Shown: in pieces, positions 26,229 through 36,484 of the stretch
Layout: each line of letters opens with the position of its first letter
Position numbering within the stretch: position 1 is the stretch's first letter
From: Tieghemiomyces parasiticus
Lineage: Eukaryota; Kickxellomycota; Dimargaritomycetes; Dimargaritales; Dimargaritaceae
Length of the DNA: 40,241 bases
NCBI GenBank assembly: GCA_027575765.1
Contig: JANBPT010000371.1
Span: 1 to 40,241 of the forward strand
Reading direction: 5' to 3'
Position numbers and translations under genes: made by a program
The notes under the pieces: model-generated
The model's input: only the letters and a program-made list of their open reading frames with translations
What the model was told of the DNA's origin: nothing
The model's database searches: none

Positions 26229-29200
26229 GATAGTGAATGGTGGAAGTAAAAGAAAAAACCTGCTAGGGCTGACGTGGTGGTGGGTATGGGTGGAGAAGCG
26301 CGCACGTATAGGTGAGATAATAATGGGCCAGGCCCGGGAGTGAGCAAAGGACGGGCTTAGGTACGGGTGGCTAGAAGTCCGGGTGGGGGAGAACCAGGCG
26401 GATATAAATATACTGCCCCTGGGGGCGGCTTGGCCAATTAATGTGCGGGGTGCCTATAGCGCCTAAACAGTGGGAAGAAGATTAATGGAGGGGGGGGCGA
26501 GATGTGACACGAAGGGGAGGGGCACCACTGCGGTTAGTTACATGGGCATCAGTAAAGGGTGGAGACGCGGGTATGGCGTCAGGCCAACCATGACCACGTA
26601 CAATGATGGGCGCAGGCTGGCAGAAATAGCCATCAGGAGCCGCCGGGTATGGGGGGGGCAGGGCAGCAACCGGTTCGCATACCAGCCAGGGTATTAGCGG
26701 AGCTTTTTTTGGCTGATGATCAGACCACTATTAAACGATCAAAGATAGCCACCTCCGCCCCTCTCCCCATGGTGCGGTTCTAGTACCCTCGCGGCAGGGA
26801 GTGTTCCGCCTGCTGGGTACAACAGTAGCCAGCGCCCAGGGCAGTCGAGGCGGTGTCGACTGGTCCCAACAGTGGGGATCTCCGAGGGGCTTCCCTACTC
26901 TGGATAGAACCTCGAGTGCCAGCAGATGCCTTAAATTGTTGACTTACAGGGGGCAATGTCGTTTGGTTCTACGGGGCAGATGCGGAGTTCGAACCCGGAA
27001 ATGAGAAGGGTTCGGCTGTTCGTGTGTGGGCAAGGAGCGGCCGGCTGGTGGTGTGGCGTGTAGAGGCCGGTGAAACGAAGCGAAAAAAAAGCTGTTGAAC
27101 AGTGGCGGTGAAGGAGGAAAACCTGTGGCCAGGAAGATAAAGAAGCACTGTATAAGGATGCCACCCTGCCCTCGATACGGGCGGAGGGGGGCTGGGCAGT
27201 AGGGGCCACGTTGACTGGGCAGCGTAAACAGGCAAGCAAAATTGGGAGATCTTGTGCCCCGGGTATCGTGGGGAACGGCGACCGGCTCCGACACGAGCAG
27301 ATTGTGGGGAGGGTGTGTAGTGGGAACCGTCCGCGGCGTGCGAACGTAGGCAACGGGAAGGAACAATAGTCAGCGAGGTGGATGTTCGCAACCTCTCATG
27401 ACCTTACAGGACAGGCAGATGAGGGCGTGTGGTGGGTGCAGGTGCGGCGGCCAGTCACAGGCGAGGTGGGTCTGGGAGTGCGTACGGTGGTATACACCCG
27501 AGCACGCCAGCTGGGAACCCCTACAGCTTATATATGAAATTTGACGTTTGCCACCGATGGCCACCCCCACTCCCCCCTGTCCCCGTTCAACACACTGCCC
27601 CCCTATTATTAAATCGTGCACACACACACGAGCTGTCCATCTCCGTCAGACACCGAGTCTGAGGCACAGGCTGACACCGTGAATCGGTGAAGGAACCGGG
27701 TTGTACTGGGGATGGCGGGTGGCTGGCAGTGGGGCGAGACAGGCTAGGGATGCAGAGACAGGCGGGTCGACTGCAGCCGCGATGTGAGGGGGGGAGGGAA
27801 CGCTAGGCTGGGAGGCGATCTTGCCGGCCCGGCTCTGGATGATGCGCGGGCTACAGGACTACGCGAGGGGCTCACGGCCGGGCAGATAGGTGGAGGCGGG
27901 CCAGCTACCGCCCGTCATACCAAAGATCCTGAGCGCAGCGCTATAGCGAGGCTGTGTCTTCACAGATCGCCGGGCGACACACCCGGTCAACAAGTACATT
28001 TGGACCCTAATCGCCGCGTAGAGCTAAAGGAGAGCCAGCCCAGTGAACCCTGTGTCGCCGGGCTGGTGAATTTGGTGGTGTAGCTGGCACAAGGAGGGGC
28101 CACGGCGTACAGAATGGCTCAACCCGGTAGGTCTATGCGGGGTCAAGGGGTATGATTAGACCGTCGGTGGGCTCGGGAGAAAAGGGGCGAAGGAGGCGGG
28201 GAGGGAACTCAGGAACCATTTTGTCCGGCGTGGGGTAGGGCCTGGCTTCGCAGCGTTAGTAAAAGGGGCAGGGACGGTGTCAAGTCCTAGCCCAGACGTG
28301 TGCTCCGAAATATGCCATTGCCCAGTCAACCGCCGCCGGGTCGCTGACTTGAGGCTGGGCACGCCGGCGGGCCTTAGCTAGCCAGCCCAGCACCCCTCTA
28401 GTCACGCATAAGCATGCCGTGGCAGGGTCGGACATGTCAGTGCCGCTGTCTTAGGCTAGACGCGGGTCTGGTCTGCTGGATTTTGGCTTGTTCCTGCGGC
28501 CACCTTGGAGTGGCGTACATATACCATTAGCCTTGCGTACCAGCAGCGCTACAAAGCATTGGGCGCAGCGCCCCGCCTAGGGACAATGGAGGAGAAGCGT
28601 CTAGGCGACGCAGCCAGGAGGGGGGGGGCAAATAATGCGGCCGATCCTGGCCGTTCTCTCCTCTTTCTCCACGCCGGTATGGGAAATGAGAGCCAACGTG
28701 GCCCCTTTTCTACCCATCAGGCTTGCTGGTGGCCTCTTTGGCCCTCATAGTCTGTCATCTCGACAGTTGATTGGATGGAAAACTGACACTTTGTATTTAC
28801 CAAGTCAGCTCCAACCGTCATATCCCGCCTAGAGTTGATAGGCCGTCCGAATGGCCAAGGAGCGTAGCAAGGCAATGGACTGTCAAGCGCTTACCCTTAA
28901 TTGGATTTCGGAGACGCCGGCTGACGCTGGGATGCGCTCAGGATGTTAATCTATTGCGAGCAATCTTTTCTCGGCAGCAACGGCCAGCCGATAGGCGCGA
29001 GCAACTGTTCTGACATGGTACCGGTACGGTATTCCTGACACCTGGGGCTACATGATGCCCCTAATGACAGCCTGGTGGATTGCTAGATTCCGTGCAACGG
29101 GCATGTCACACTGGTTGCCCGTTTCTGTCGTAAAAATATATTGGTACTCTGCTGCGGGCAGTAAAATATACCGGTGAACGCACGGGATGTGTTTTCGGTT

Positions 29201-30200
29201 CGAATCACTGCTGAGCCTTGTACGTTGCAACCACCCTACATACAGACTAGCTCGGAAAGTTATCTCACCAAGCCGAGCCGGATGCTCTCCGACGGTGGAG
29301 CTGGACAAGGGCTGACGAATGGCAGGCAGGGCCACTTGCAAGCCCCCAGGCCCATTCATTGTTTGAATGAATACGCAGGTAGGTCACAGTTGCTTGCATC
29401 GTCATGCGTGACGGTTGTGGCACCCTTCTTCTTGTCTTCGGGATAATTCGAACTCGATAAGGGACTATAGCGCGTTGGGAAAGGCACCACGTTAGGCACC
29501 AAGGCGGGGTTTAGGCATTGGCACGTATAATAGGAATCTACTATCGATAGGTTGGCCAGCGGTTGCGCACGTGAATGTTACTAGCGGCTATGGACCACAC
29601 ACAGTGCAGGGGGTTAATAGCACCTCGGGTTCCTTAGTGAGGAAGGTGTGTTGGTTTGGATTGGACATGTGGTGTGGTCGTTAGTCTAACCTTGGGTGCC
29701 ATGGGGACTTGGCCTGGCTGACTTGCTAGTGAATGGCCACTTCAGTCCACCCCTGACTAGCACCGTAAGTGGCCGACTGAGATCAGCCAATGGGAATCCC
29801 ATGCACGATTTAAATCAGCCTTTGCCTGACTAAACGTGACAAAGGACTGTGGGAGCTGGTCTGCTGTGTCCAGGCCTATTACCAAGCACAGTTGGCTAAA
29901 ACATTAACTCTTATTGTCAGGTGATTTTATATATCCCTAATTCAGCCTCCGCCGCCCCTCTACACCCCCGTGTTTGTTTACCCTTGTACAACAGCACGCC
30001 GAGAGGCGAGTGCTTGCTTTGACCGGCCTCCCGCTACCGTCTCCGTAGTATGTGACAACACCCTCAATGCACCATGGTAGCCTACATTTGAGCCCCTAAA
30101 GCCGCTTACTACCGTAGCCCTCGTATCGCCCATCGCCTCCCTGATTATACCGCCCGCCTATTTCCAACTCCGACATCCCAATCCTCCCTCTGTCGCCGCC
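26229..30200. other. Long region without a recognisable gene
   Basis: Almost 4 kb between the orphan gene and CDC6. The left part (26470-28130) is G-rich on the plus strand. On the minus strand all three frames stay open together from 26972 to 27353, because the plus strand there contains no TTA, CTA or TCA. None of the three predicted proteins is recognisable. An interleaved inverted-repeat pair lies at 29725-29774. A TATA-like block (29928-29934) lies about 270 bp before the CDC6 start and could serve it. The ATG-started frame 29048-29359 (-), 103 residues, has no features. I tested GGTTCGAAT at about 29198 as a tRNA T-arm and its stem does not pair. Confidence 0.4.
26402..26412 (-). promoter_or_regulatory. 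TATA-like element of the disordered orphan gene
   Basis: On the reverse strand the sequence reads GCAGTATATTTATATCC about 175 bp upstream of the ATG at 26228. This is a strong AT island in GC-rich DNA and would suit a promoter with a leader of about 140 nt. Confidence 0.4.
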
Positions 30201-31724
30201 ATGACCCAGGAGACGGCACTCACGGCCGACCCCACCCTTCCGCTTCTTCAGAGTGCCAAGCAGATCTTCCGGCGGGCGGGCGAACCGTCCCGCCTGGTCG
30301 GTCGCGAAGCGGAGCACCGGGCCATTCGCCAGTTTCTCACCCGACACGTGGTCCAGAACCGGCCGGGCAGTCTCTACATTTCCGGCCAGCCGGGTACGGG
30401 CAAGACCGCGTCCCTCACTGGTATCTACCACACCATGGTGCGTGACTTCAAACGCTCCGCGAGCCCAATCAAACTAGTGGTCATCAACTGTATGACGGTC
30501 GAGAATCCTAAACAGTTCTACGGCCGTCTGGCCGACGTAATTGTGGGCAAACCCGTCGCCGCCAAGGATGCCCTCAAAGTGCTGGAGGCCCTGTTCCTGA
30601 ATCCGCAGCGCAAGACCCACTACTTGGTTACGCTGGACGAGATTGATTCGCTGCTGACTCGTGACCAGGACATTCTATACCGGCTGTTTGAGTGGCCCAC
30701 CCTGCCGGGTAGTCGGCTGACGCTAATCGGGATCGCAAACGCCCTTGACCTGACCGACCGATTCCTCCCGCGTCTTAAGGCTAAGCAGTGCATGCCCGAA
30801 TTGATTAATTTCAATCCATACCAGGTAGCTGATATTGTGGCAATCGTCACCGACCGACTACACGAAGTCAACCGCCAGGTATTGGGTGGTCCGGATGCGG
30901 CCCACGGTAAAGAGGATGGTCATGATAGCGGTACCGAGTGTGACGCTGAGCTGGTTGCTCCCCTGACCCGTTTACGTTTAGACGAAACCCCGCTTCTCAT
31001 CCAGGACGCCGCGGTTGAACTCTGTGCCCGTAAGGTGGCAGCAGCCACTGGTGATCTGCGTAAAGCCCTGGATATCTGTCGGCAGGCTGTCGAGCTCGCC
31101 GAGCAGGAGTACCTCAAGCGATCGGAACCCGAGCCGGGTGTATCGACCAAGGCTGCGAGTACATCGGCCTCACCGGCGGAGCCTAAGCGGGAAGAGCCCG
31201 AAGCTATGGTCGAACCAGTCAAGCGGGGCCGGGGCCGGCCCAAGAAGGACACCAAGCCGCCGACACTTACCCCTTCGCCACCGCCCGCCACAGCGGTGGC
31301 TCCTGCATGGGCGCTCCCCGCCAAGCCGGTCATCACGATGCTCCATATGCACAAGGTCCTCCAATCCGCGTTCGGCACGCCGACCGTCACCAAGATCCGG
31401 AGCCTCACCTTCCACCAGAAGCTCGTCTTGTGCACAGCCGCCCTTCATGCCACCGAATCGCGTCGCACGACGGCCACCGCGGCCCTTACTAGCGGCCGCC
31501 TCTACGAATCTTACGTCGACCGCTGCCGCCGCACAGGTACCGTGACCGCCCTCACCCGCACCGAGTTTTTCGACCTGGCGAATACTTTAGACGCGTTCGG
31601 ACTGCTTACAATCGCCGCGTCGCGTAATGAGCTGAGCCGAAGGGTTACCCTCGCAGTGCAGATGTCCGAGCTTACCCATGCTGTGGCTGATGTGCCTTTG
31701 CTCAAGGATATGATGGCTAGGTAG
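30201..31724 (+). CDS. CDC6: Replication licensing factor CDC6/Cdc18 (AAA+ ATPase)
   Basis: A 507-residue single-exon protein starting in a strong context (GCCGCCATGACC). CDC6 binds ORC at origins and helps load the MCM2-7 helicase in G1. The AAA+ core shows Walker A GQPGTGKT (Lys68), Walker B LVTLDEIDSLL (Asp146, Glu147), a sensor 1 region GIANALDLTDRF (Asn180) and sensor 2 GDLRKALDICRQA (Arg287). A C-terminal winged-helix domain follows (about 380-507: LTFHQKLVLCTAAL to LAVQMSELTHAV). It lacks the BAH domain expected of ORC1, so CDC6 is the better name. Two points are unusual. Only about 30 residues precede the AAA+ core, where most CDC6 proteins have a long regulated tail. And an AT-hook-like motif KRGRGRPKK (341-349) followed by TP and SP sites sits in the linker before the winged helix. 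Confidence 0.88.
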   Translation: MTQETALTADPTLPLLQSAKQIFRRAGEPSRLVGREAEHRAIRQFLTRHVVQNRPGSLYISGQPGTGKTASLTGIYHTMVRDFKRSASPIKLVVINCMTVENPKQFYGRLADVIVGKPVAAKDALKVLEALFLNPQRKTHYLVTLDEIDSLLTRDQDILYRLFEWPTLPGSRLTLIGIANALDLTDRFLPRLKAKQCMPELINFNPYQVADIVAIVTDRLHEVNRQVLGGPDAAHGKEDGHDSGTECDAELVAPLTRLRLDETPLLIQDAAVELCARKVAAATGDLRKALDICRQAVELAEQEYLKRSEPEPGVSTKAASTSASPAEPKREEPEAMVEPVKRGRGRPKKDTKPPTLTPSPPPATAVAPAWALPAKPVITMLHMHKVLQSAFGTPTVTKIRSLTFHQKLVLCTAALHATESRRTTATAALTSGRLYESYVDRCRRTGTVTALTRTEFFDLANTLDAFGLLTIAASRNELSRRVTLAVQMSELTHAVADVPLLKDMMAR

Positions 31725-32284
31725 ATGCAACAAAAAGGGAATATATATATATATATATATAGAGTTGAAACTGGCTAACCAGCTGATTTATTTATTTTTG
31801 TTGCTTGTGTCACGAACGTGCCGGAAAGTCAGGATGGTGTGTAATTATATAAATCAATTAGCGAACCACTACGCTCTGCCACCATGAGGTTGCCTCGCAG
31901 GTGGGGTGGGTGGGACCTTAAAATTTAAATTTCTCACCGCTGTGACTTTCCATTGTCAAATTGTAAGGGCTCGAAATAGGATACTGTCATCGTTAATAAC
32001 TACGCCAAACGAGCGGGACGCTCTGCCCACGGAAGACACACCGCCATTTTGGACCCTCACGAATGCCAGCTACGAGCCTCCCCTCCCCCTCCCGCAATCA
32101 GGAACCACGCCAACCGTAGCCCGCCTTCTTCTTCTTTTTTTTTTTTTTTTGGCTTTCCCCAATCCCTAGAGACAATACACCCCTCATCTCTGTCACCGCT
32201 GACATTTTGTTCCCCTGGCACTCATCCGCACAGGTCTATTTCAGAGAGTTACTAGTATTCAGGGAAATCCCCATTAGAAACGAC
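31725..32284. other. Intergenic region between CDC6 and ICMT
   Basis: This 560-bp spacer carries the AT repeat, AT-rich sequence that should hold the CDC6 3' end, and a long T tract (about 32133-32150) in a pyrimidine-rich stretch upstream of the ICMT start. The plus frames here (31906-32169, 32049-32255) run through the pyrimidine tract and are not called. Confidence 0.45.
31741..31760. repeat. (AT)10 microsatellite in the CDC6 3' region
   Basis: Ten uninterrupted AT units begin 16 nt after the CDC6 stop codon. Confidence 0.95.
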
Positions 32285-33789
32285 ATGGCATCCCGAGGTG
32301 ACCTTCCGAGTTCCATCACCCAACGACGAGCACCGGACTTTTCGTCCTCGGCGACGGAGACCGATTTGGGGTTACGGTCAGGCGGCTGGCATACTGAAAC
32401 GTCGCCGGTCGACGCTGCCCCTACCACCACCGAGAGAACTGAGCGCCAGTCTTCGTTTCTCGAGACGCTACGTCCCGTGGCCAGTCTGGGTGACGGCAAC
32501 CATACCCCGCAAAACGTGGCTCTGACCAGTTTCGCCCTAGGTGGCGTCGCCGGGCTCGGCCTGGCATGGTCGCTCTACATTTTTGGCACGGCAGTGACCA
32601 GTATCCTTGGATCATCAGTCCCACCGGCTGGTACGGGGTCGATGTTTTCCTTGGGTCCTGCGCTCCGGTTGCTCGGCCCGGTTTTCGTAGCATTACCCCT
32701 GTACCATTTCCTGGAGTATATCGTCACCGCCCTCTACAACCCGGCTGCCGTCGAATATGATTGTAAGAAAATAGGGGCGGGGCGCTAGTCGACTGATTTC
32801 GGAGAATAGACGGCAAATCTGGCACTCTAGATAGATGGCGTATATCAAGCATATGCCGATCATTTGGCTGGTACGGCGGCTCTATTCGCGACCCTGAGTA
32901 ATTAATCCCCGACCACACGGTTCTCTACGATTGACCCGTTCTCCCATTCCCTTGCCTCTCCTCAACCTCACAGCGTTCATGTTCTCACCAGATCCCGATG
33001 GTCGGTTTAGCCTCGCCCTTCTCGCATCCCTTGTCGAGTTTCTGGTCGAAGTTTACCTGTTTCCAAGCATGAAATTGCATTGGTGGACGTGGGCTCTAGG
33101 TAAGTCCGTCGAGGCGATACTGCCTTGTGAATCCGTCGGGCAGGGAGAAGGCATCTCTACCAATCCATTACTGCGATTACAGTTGACTCTCCCGTCCCCC
33201 TGGACTTTGCGACAAGGCCACCCTGTCTAACCCGGAACCTTTGTTAATATTATTTTTTTTTGGATATGATTGGCCCGCCCATTCTCTGCAGGCTTGCTAT
33301 GCCTAGTGGTCGGCCAAACGTGCCGGACCCTGGCCATGACGACGGCCAAGCGCAGCTTCAATCACTACGTCGCCTCAGTGCGTGAACCAGGCCATGTTCT
33401 TGTGACTAGTGGTATCTACCGGTAAGTATGGCGATGCGGGTTTCGCAACCGCATGGTGTGTTTGGTTGCCTTGATCGGTACGGCATATCTACACTTCTTT
33501 TTTTTTTACTTATCCCCCAACGTTGCTTAACTACATCACTATTATCCCCCCTTTCCCACCTTTAACTAGTCTTGCACGACACCCTTCCTACCTCGGCTTT
33601 TACCTCTGGGCTGTGGGGCTCCAAATCTATCTCGGCAACCCGATTTGTACCCTAGCCTATGTGGGGGTGTTGGGCATGTTCTTCCAATCACGGATTGCCT
33701 ACGAGGAGCAGGCCCTCATCCGTTTCTTTGGGGCAGACTACGTTCGATATCAGCAGACGACCGCGGCCCTTGTCCCTTACATATATTAG
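32285..33789 (+). CDS. STE14: Protein-S-isoprenylcysteine O-methyltransferase (STE14/ICMT), four exons
   Basis: Exons are 32285-32762, 32974-33099, 33292-33421 and 33570-33789. Introns are 211, 192 and 148 nt with GTAAG donors and CAG or TAG acceptors, and the phases close to 317 residues. The enzyme, an ER multi-span membrane protein, uses S-adenosylmethionine to methylate the prenylated C-terminal Cys of CaaX proteins such as Ras and fungal a-factor-type pheromones. Family signatures are clear: LYHFLEYIVTALYNPAAVEY at the end of exon 1; FNHYVASVREPGHVLVTSGI in exon 3; YRLARHPSYLGFYLWAVGLQ across the last junction; and EEQALIRFFGADYVRYQ near the end, contributing to the cofactor site. About 75 polar residues precede the first membrane segment, longer than in yeast Ste14. 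Without the introns only fragments are visible. Confidence 0.94.
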
Positions 33790-33855
33790 TGTACATGGGC
33801 TGTCCGTAAAACAAAAAGTGTTATTTATTTATTTTTCATCCGGTACTCGAGTCAC

Positions 33856-33861
33856 AATAAA
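33856..33861 (+). terminator. Candidate polyadenylation signal for ICMT (AATAAA)
   Basis: AATAAA lies 67 nt after the ICMT stop codon on the same strand. Confidence 0.55.
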
Positions 33862-36288
33862 CCAACGACGTAGAGAAAGCAGGGTGGTATATACACAAAG
33901 ACTGAGATCGACATGTCTGATTCGTGGTTAATCATCAGCTGCCTGGGCTGAGGTTGAGTAAAATATCAACGTCCTGAACCTATATGACTTCGGAAGACAG
34001 GTCGGCCTTCGCAGCTGAAAGGCTCGAGTGCAGGAAATCAATTGAGCTTGTACTATTATTTGTAAACGAGTTTGCGCCATGCGATAATGGATAGCACGCC
34101 ACCGGTGTGTAGTATTTGCGGCGCGAGTCCCGTGAATTTGCGTTTCGATGGAGGCAAATGTTGCGCTTAACAAGCCGAGCCGTTTGCGTGCGCGTTGATG
34201 AATATACGGCAAAATAAGAAATGTTGGCAGAATGGCAAAGGGTCGAGCCTATTAGTAAGTTATCTTACAGCAGGTTGCAGTTGTTCATTCCATTTCTTAG
34301 AAGAGGCTTCTCTGCCCAGCCATAGATGGCATTGATCTAGGCTGGTATGGCAAGTAGCGTCTACCTGGCACTGTCAGTGCGGTTCCAGGCTTGGCGTCAG
34401 CGACACCAACAACAGCAGGCGCAACGCAGAATCCACTCGTTCTGGTACAACATGCGATGAGAAACTGGCTGGCTACAGCCCGTGTAAGCACCGCGTCACC
34501 CAAGACGCACAGTTGGCGAGTGGGTAGCACAGAATTCCCATCTCAGCAGGCGCAAACATAAATCTGCTACTATGCGAACACCTCTGCAAAATACAGTAGT
34601 TGGGCCTTTATGAGCGACTACACCGTTTACAAACCAATCCTCTTAAGGCAGTGTCAACTGCTTGCCTTATAACCCCCTTCTCAGGTGAACTAAAGCTGGT
34701 TTTCAGAAGATTCTGGATGCGCAATTGCTTTACATTGTACCGAGTGCAGTGAGTGTAGTAGTCTGGCAAGTCTGGTGACAGATTTTACGCATATTCCGGC
34801 CCTTTACGCAGTGGCTTTTACTTTCTAATTTCCAAGAGACTAGCCTGTGGGTATGCATGGCCTAGTATGGCAATCTGGATTGTCTTTCCCGCGTGGCTGT
34901 CTTTTCCTTGGATCGAACTGGTTGGTGCGGGTTCGCCCGTGTTAGCCACCGGGAAGCCCAAGCCCTGAGGGAGGTATCTCATGCGATGCATAGCGAGGTG
35001 GTAGGGGCAATGGGACTTACTTCCGCTTGATAACCTGGCGGCCAAAGCCGGTTAGTCTCCCATGGAGTATGCTCCGCACTCGGGGTTATGCCTAAGGCTT
35101 AAAATAATCCTACCAATACAAACGTTTATAGACCGTGGCTGAGCGAGAGATATCATCGCCTAGAGAACCCAATAGATAGAGTCAACACAAAGGTGAGCGA
35201 GACGTCTTAGAAATCTAGGCTCGCTGGGGCTAGGGTGAACCACGACCGTCCCTAATCGAAATTTTCCAGAGCGTAGGATGTACGAAGAAGGACGGGGCAA
35301 GATAAATACAGTTGACTTGCATTTTAAGTATCTCTAGACATAAAACGTGGGGCTTTCTGGCCTTGGACCCATAGACAGTAGGAATAGCTCCCCATGAAAT
35401 TATAAATCCTGGAAACCGAGGGAGCGGAGGGGTCAGCAGGTTTCTGTAGTGGAGCGGTGTCGCCCCTTTGGGGTACTCCGCCTTTACTTCCCCAACGTCA
35501 GACTTTCGATATAGGGCTGGTCGACCTTGCAGACCGTCTTTCTTATCCTACTGTACTCTTTTTTCGTTGGGATTCCCCCATCCTCACTGCTTACCCCACG
35601 CCTGCACCCGCCCCCCTGCTGCGCGTGAGCGTTATTTCCTCTCTTGTTCCTTTTTGATTCGTTGTTGCTTTCTGGCCATATCCGACCGGCCTATGCTACT
35701 GGTCCTTCCTCATTGTGTACCGAGTTGAATTTTCAATAAAATTGCCGTGTAGGCAATAATCAGGAACGGGCCAACTCCCGAAATAGCAAGGTATGTAACA
35801 ATTTGCTGGGAAACTCGGCTATTGATTAATTAGGTAGCGGTGGTCGGTTACAGTAACCTCAGAAAGAAATGCTGTCCAGATACTCAGCCGAAAAGAATTG
35901 CCTTCCATTTTGGGCACAGTATTGACCCAATGTTACAGCCTACCTCGCCGGCTCACAATAGGCCGCTAGTCCTACTGTTTATGCAGCACATAAAGCTCTT
36001 TGATTTAAACCGCCTTAGGTCTTGCCTAACAGTGTCAGCGTTGCATCCAGCTAATGCTGTACCTAGTATTGGTCAATTTCATCTACCTCCGGTTGCCTCC
36101 CTTATTCGTCTTTCCACTGTAGTTGTGTATTTCTACACTGTCAGCCCGAGCAGCCCTTGAGTAGCCGATTCTTCCATGTACCAACGACGACCTCCAACCA
36201 CCAACTTTTCCCTTTGCTCTGATCATAATCTGATGAGGAACTCATAGAATTCCAAATCCCTTTGGGCATGTAAAGCCTTTCTTTATGG

Positions 36289-36446
36289 TATAAAAATACG
36301 CAATTATCTCAGATTAAACGTCGCAGTTGCAACAATCTGCTTCATCCTTATCAAGCTCCCTTCTATTCACATTTACCTCATAAGGAAATTGCAAATGAAT
36401 GGCATTTATTGTCGCATACTGTAATTCATAGCAAATGGTATAAAAG
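36289..36446 (+). promoter_or_regulatory. Two ATGGTATAAAA TATA-like boxes pointing into the NRPS 3' end
   Basis: TATAAAAA (36289-36296) and TATAAAAG (36439-36446) are both preceded by ATGG and lie 150 bp apart. Both are close to the metazoan and yeast TATA consensus. On the plus strand they point toward the NRPS gene, which is on the minus strand, so any product would be antisense to it. Confidence 0.3.
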
Positions 36447-36484
36447 TAGCATGTAGGGATTGAGAATCCAAAGGTAAAAGAGGA

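Larger units (their letters stand above)
33790..36484. other. Intergenic region between ICMT and the NRPS
   Basis: A 2.7-kb, fairly AT-rich stretch with no gene I can support. An ATTATAAATCC block at about 35398-35408 and an AATAAA at 35735-35740 on the plus strand, with pyrimidine-rich sequence between, could bound a short transcript of about 330 nt, but no ATG-started frame there is convincing. Two plus-strand TATAAAA blocks at 36289 and 36439 sit near the NRPS 3' end (annotated separately). Confidence 0.4.

Noticed and set aside
26985..27000. Possible tRNA T-arm (GTTCGAACCC)
   Set aside because: The stem does not pair on either strand and no cloverleaf fits.
29190..29215. Possible tRNA T-arm (GGTTCGAATC)
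   Set aside because: The flanking bases do not form a five-pair T-stem, and no acceptor stem, D-arm or anticodon arm can be drawn.
35457..35728. Two short plus-strand frames before an AATAAA
   Set aside because: They begin with GTG and TTG, not ATG, and show only pyrimidine-tract composition.
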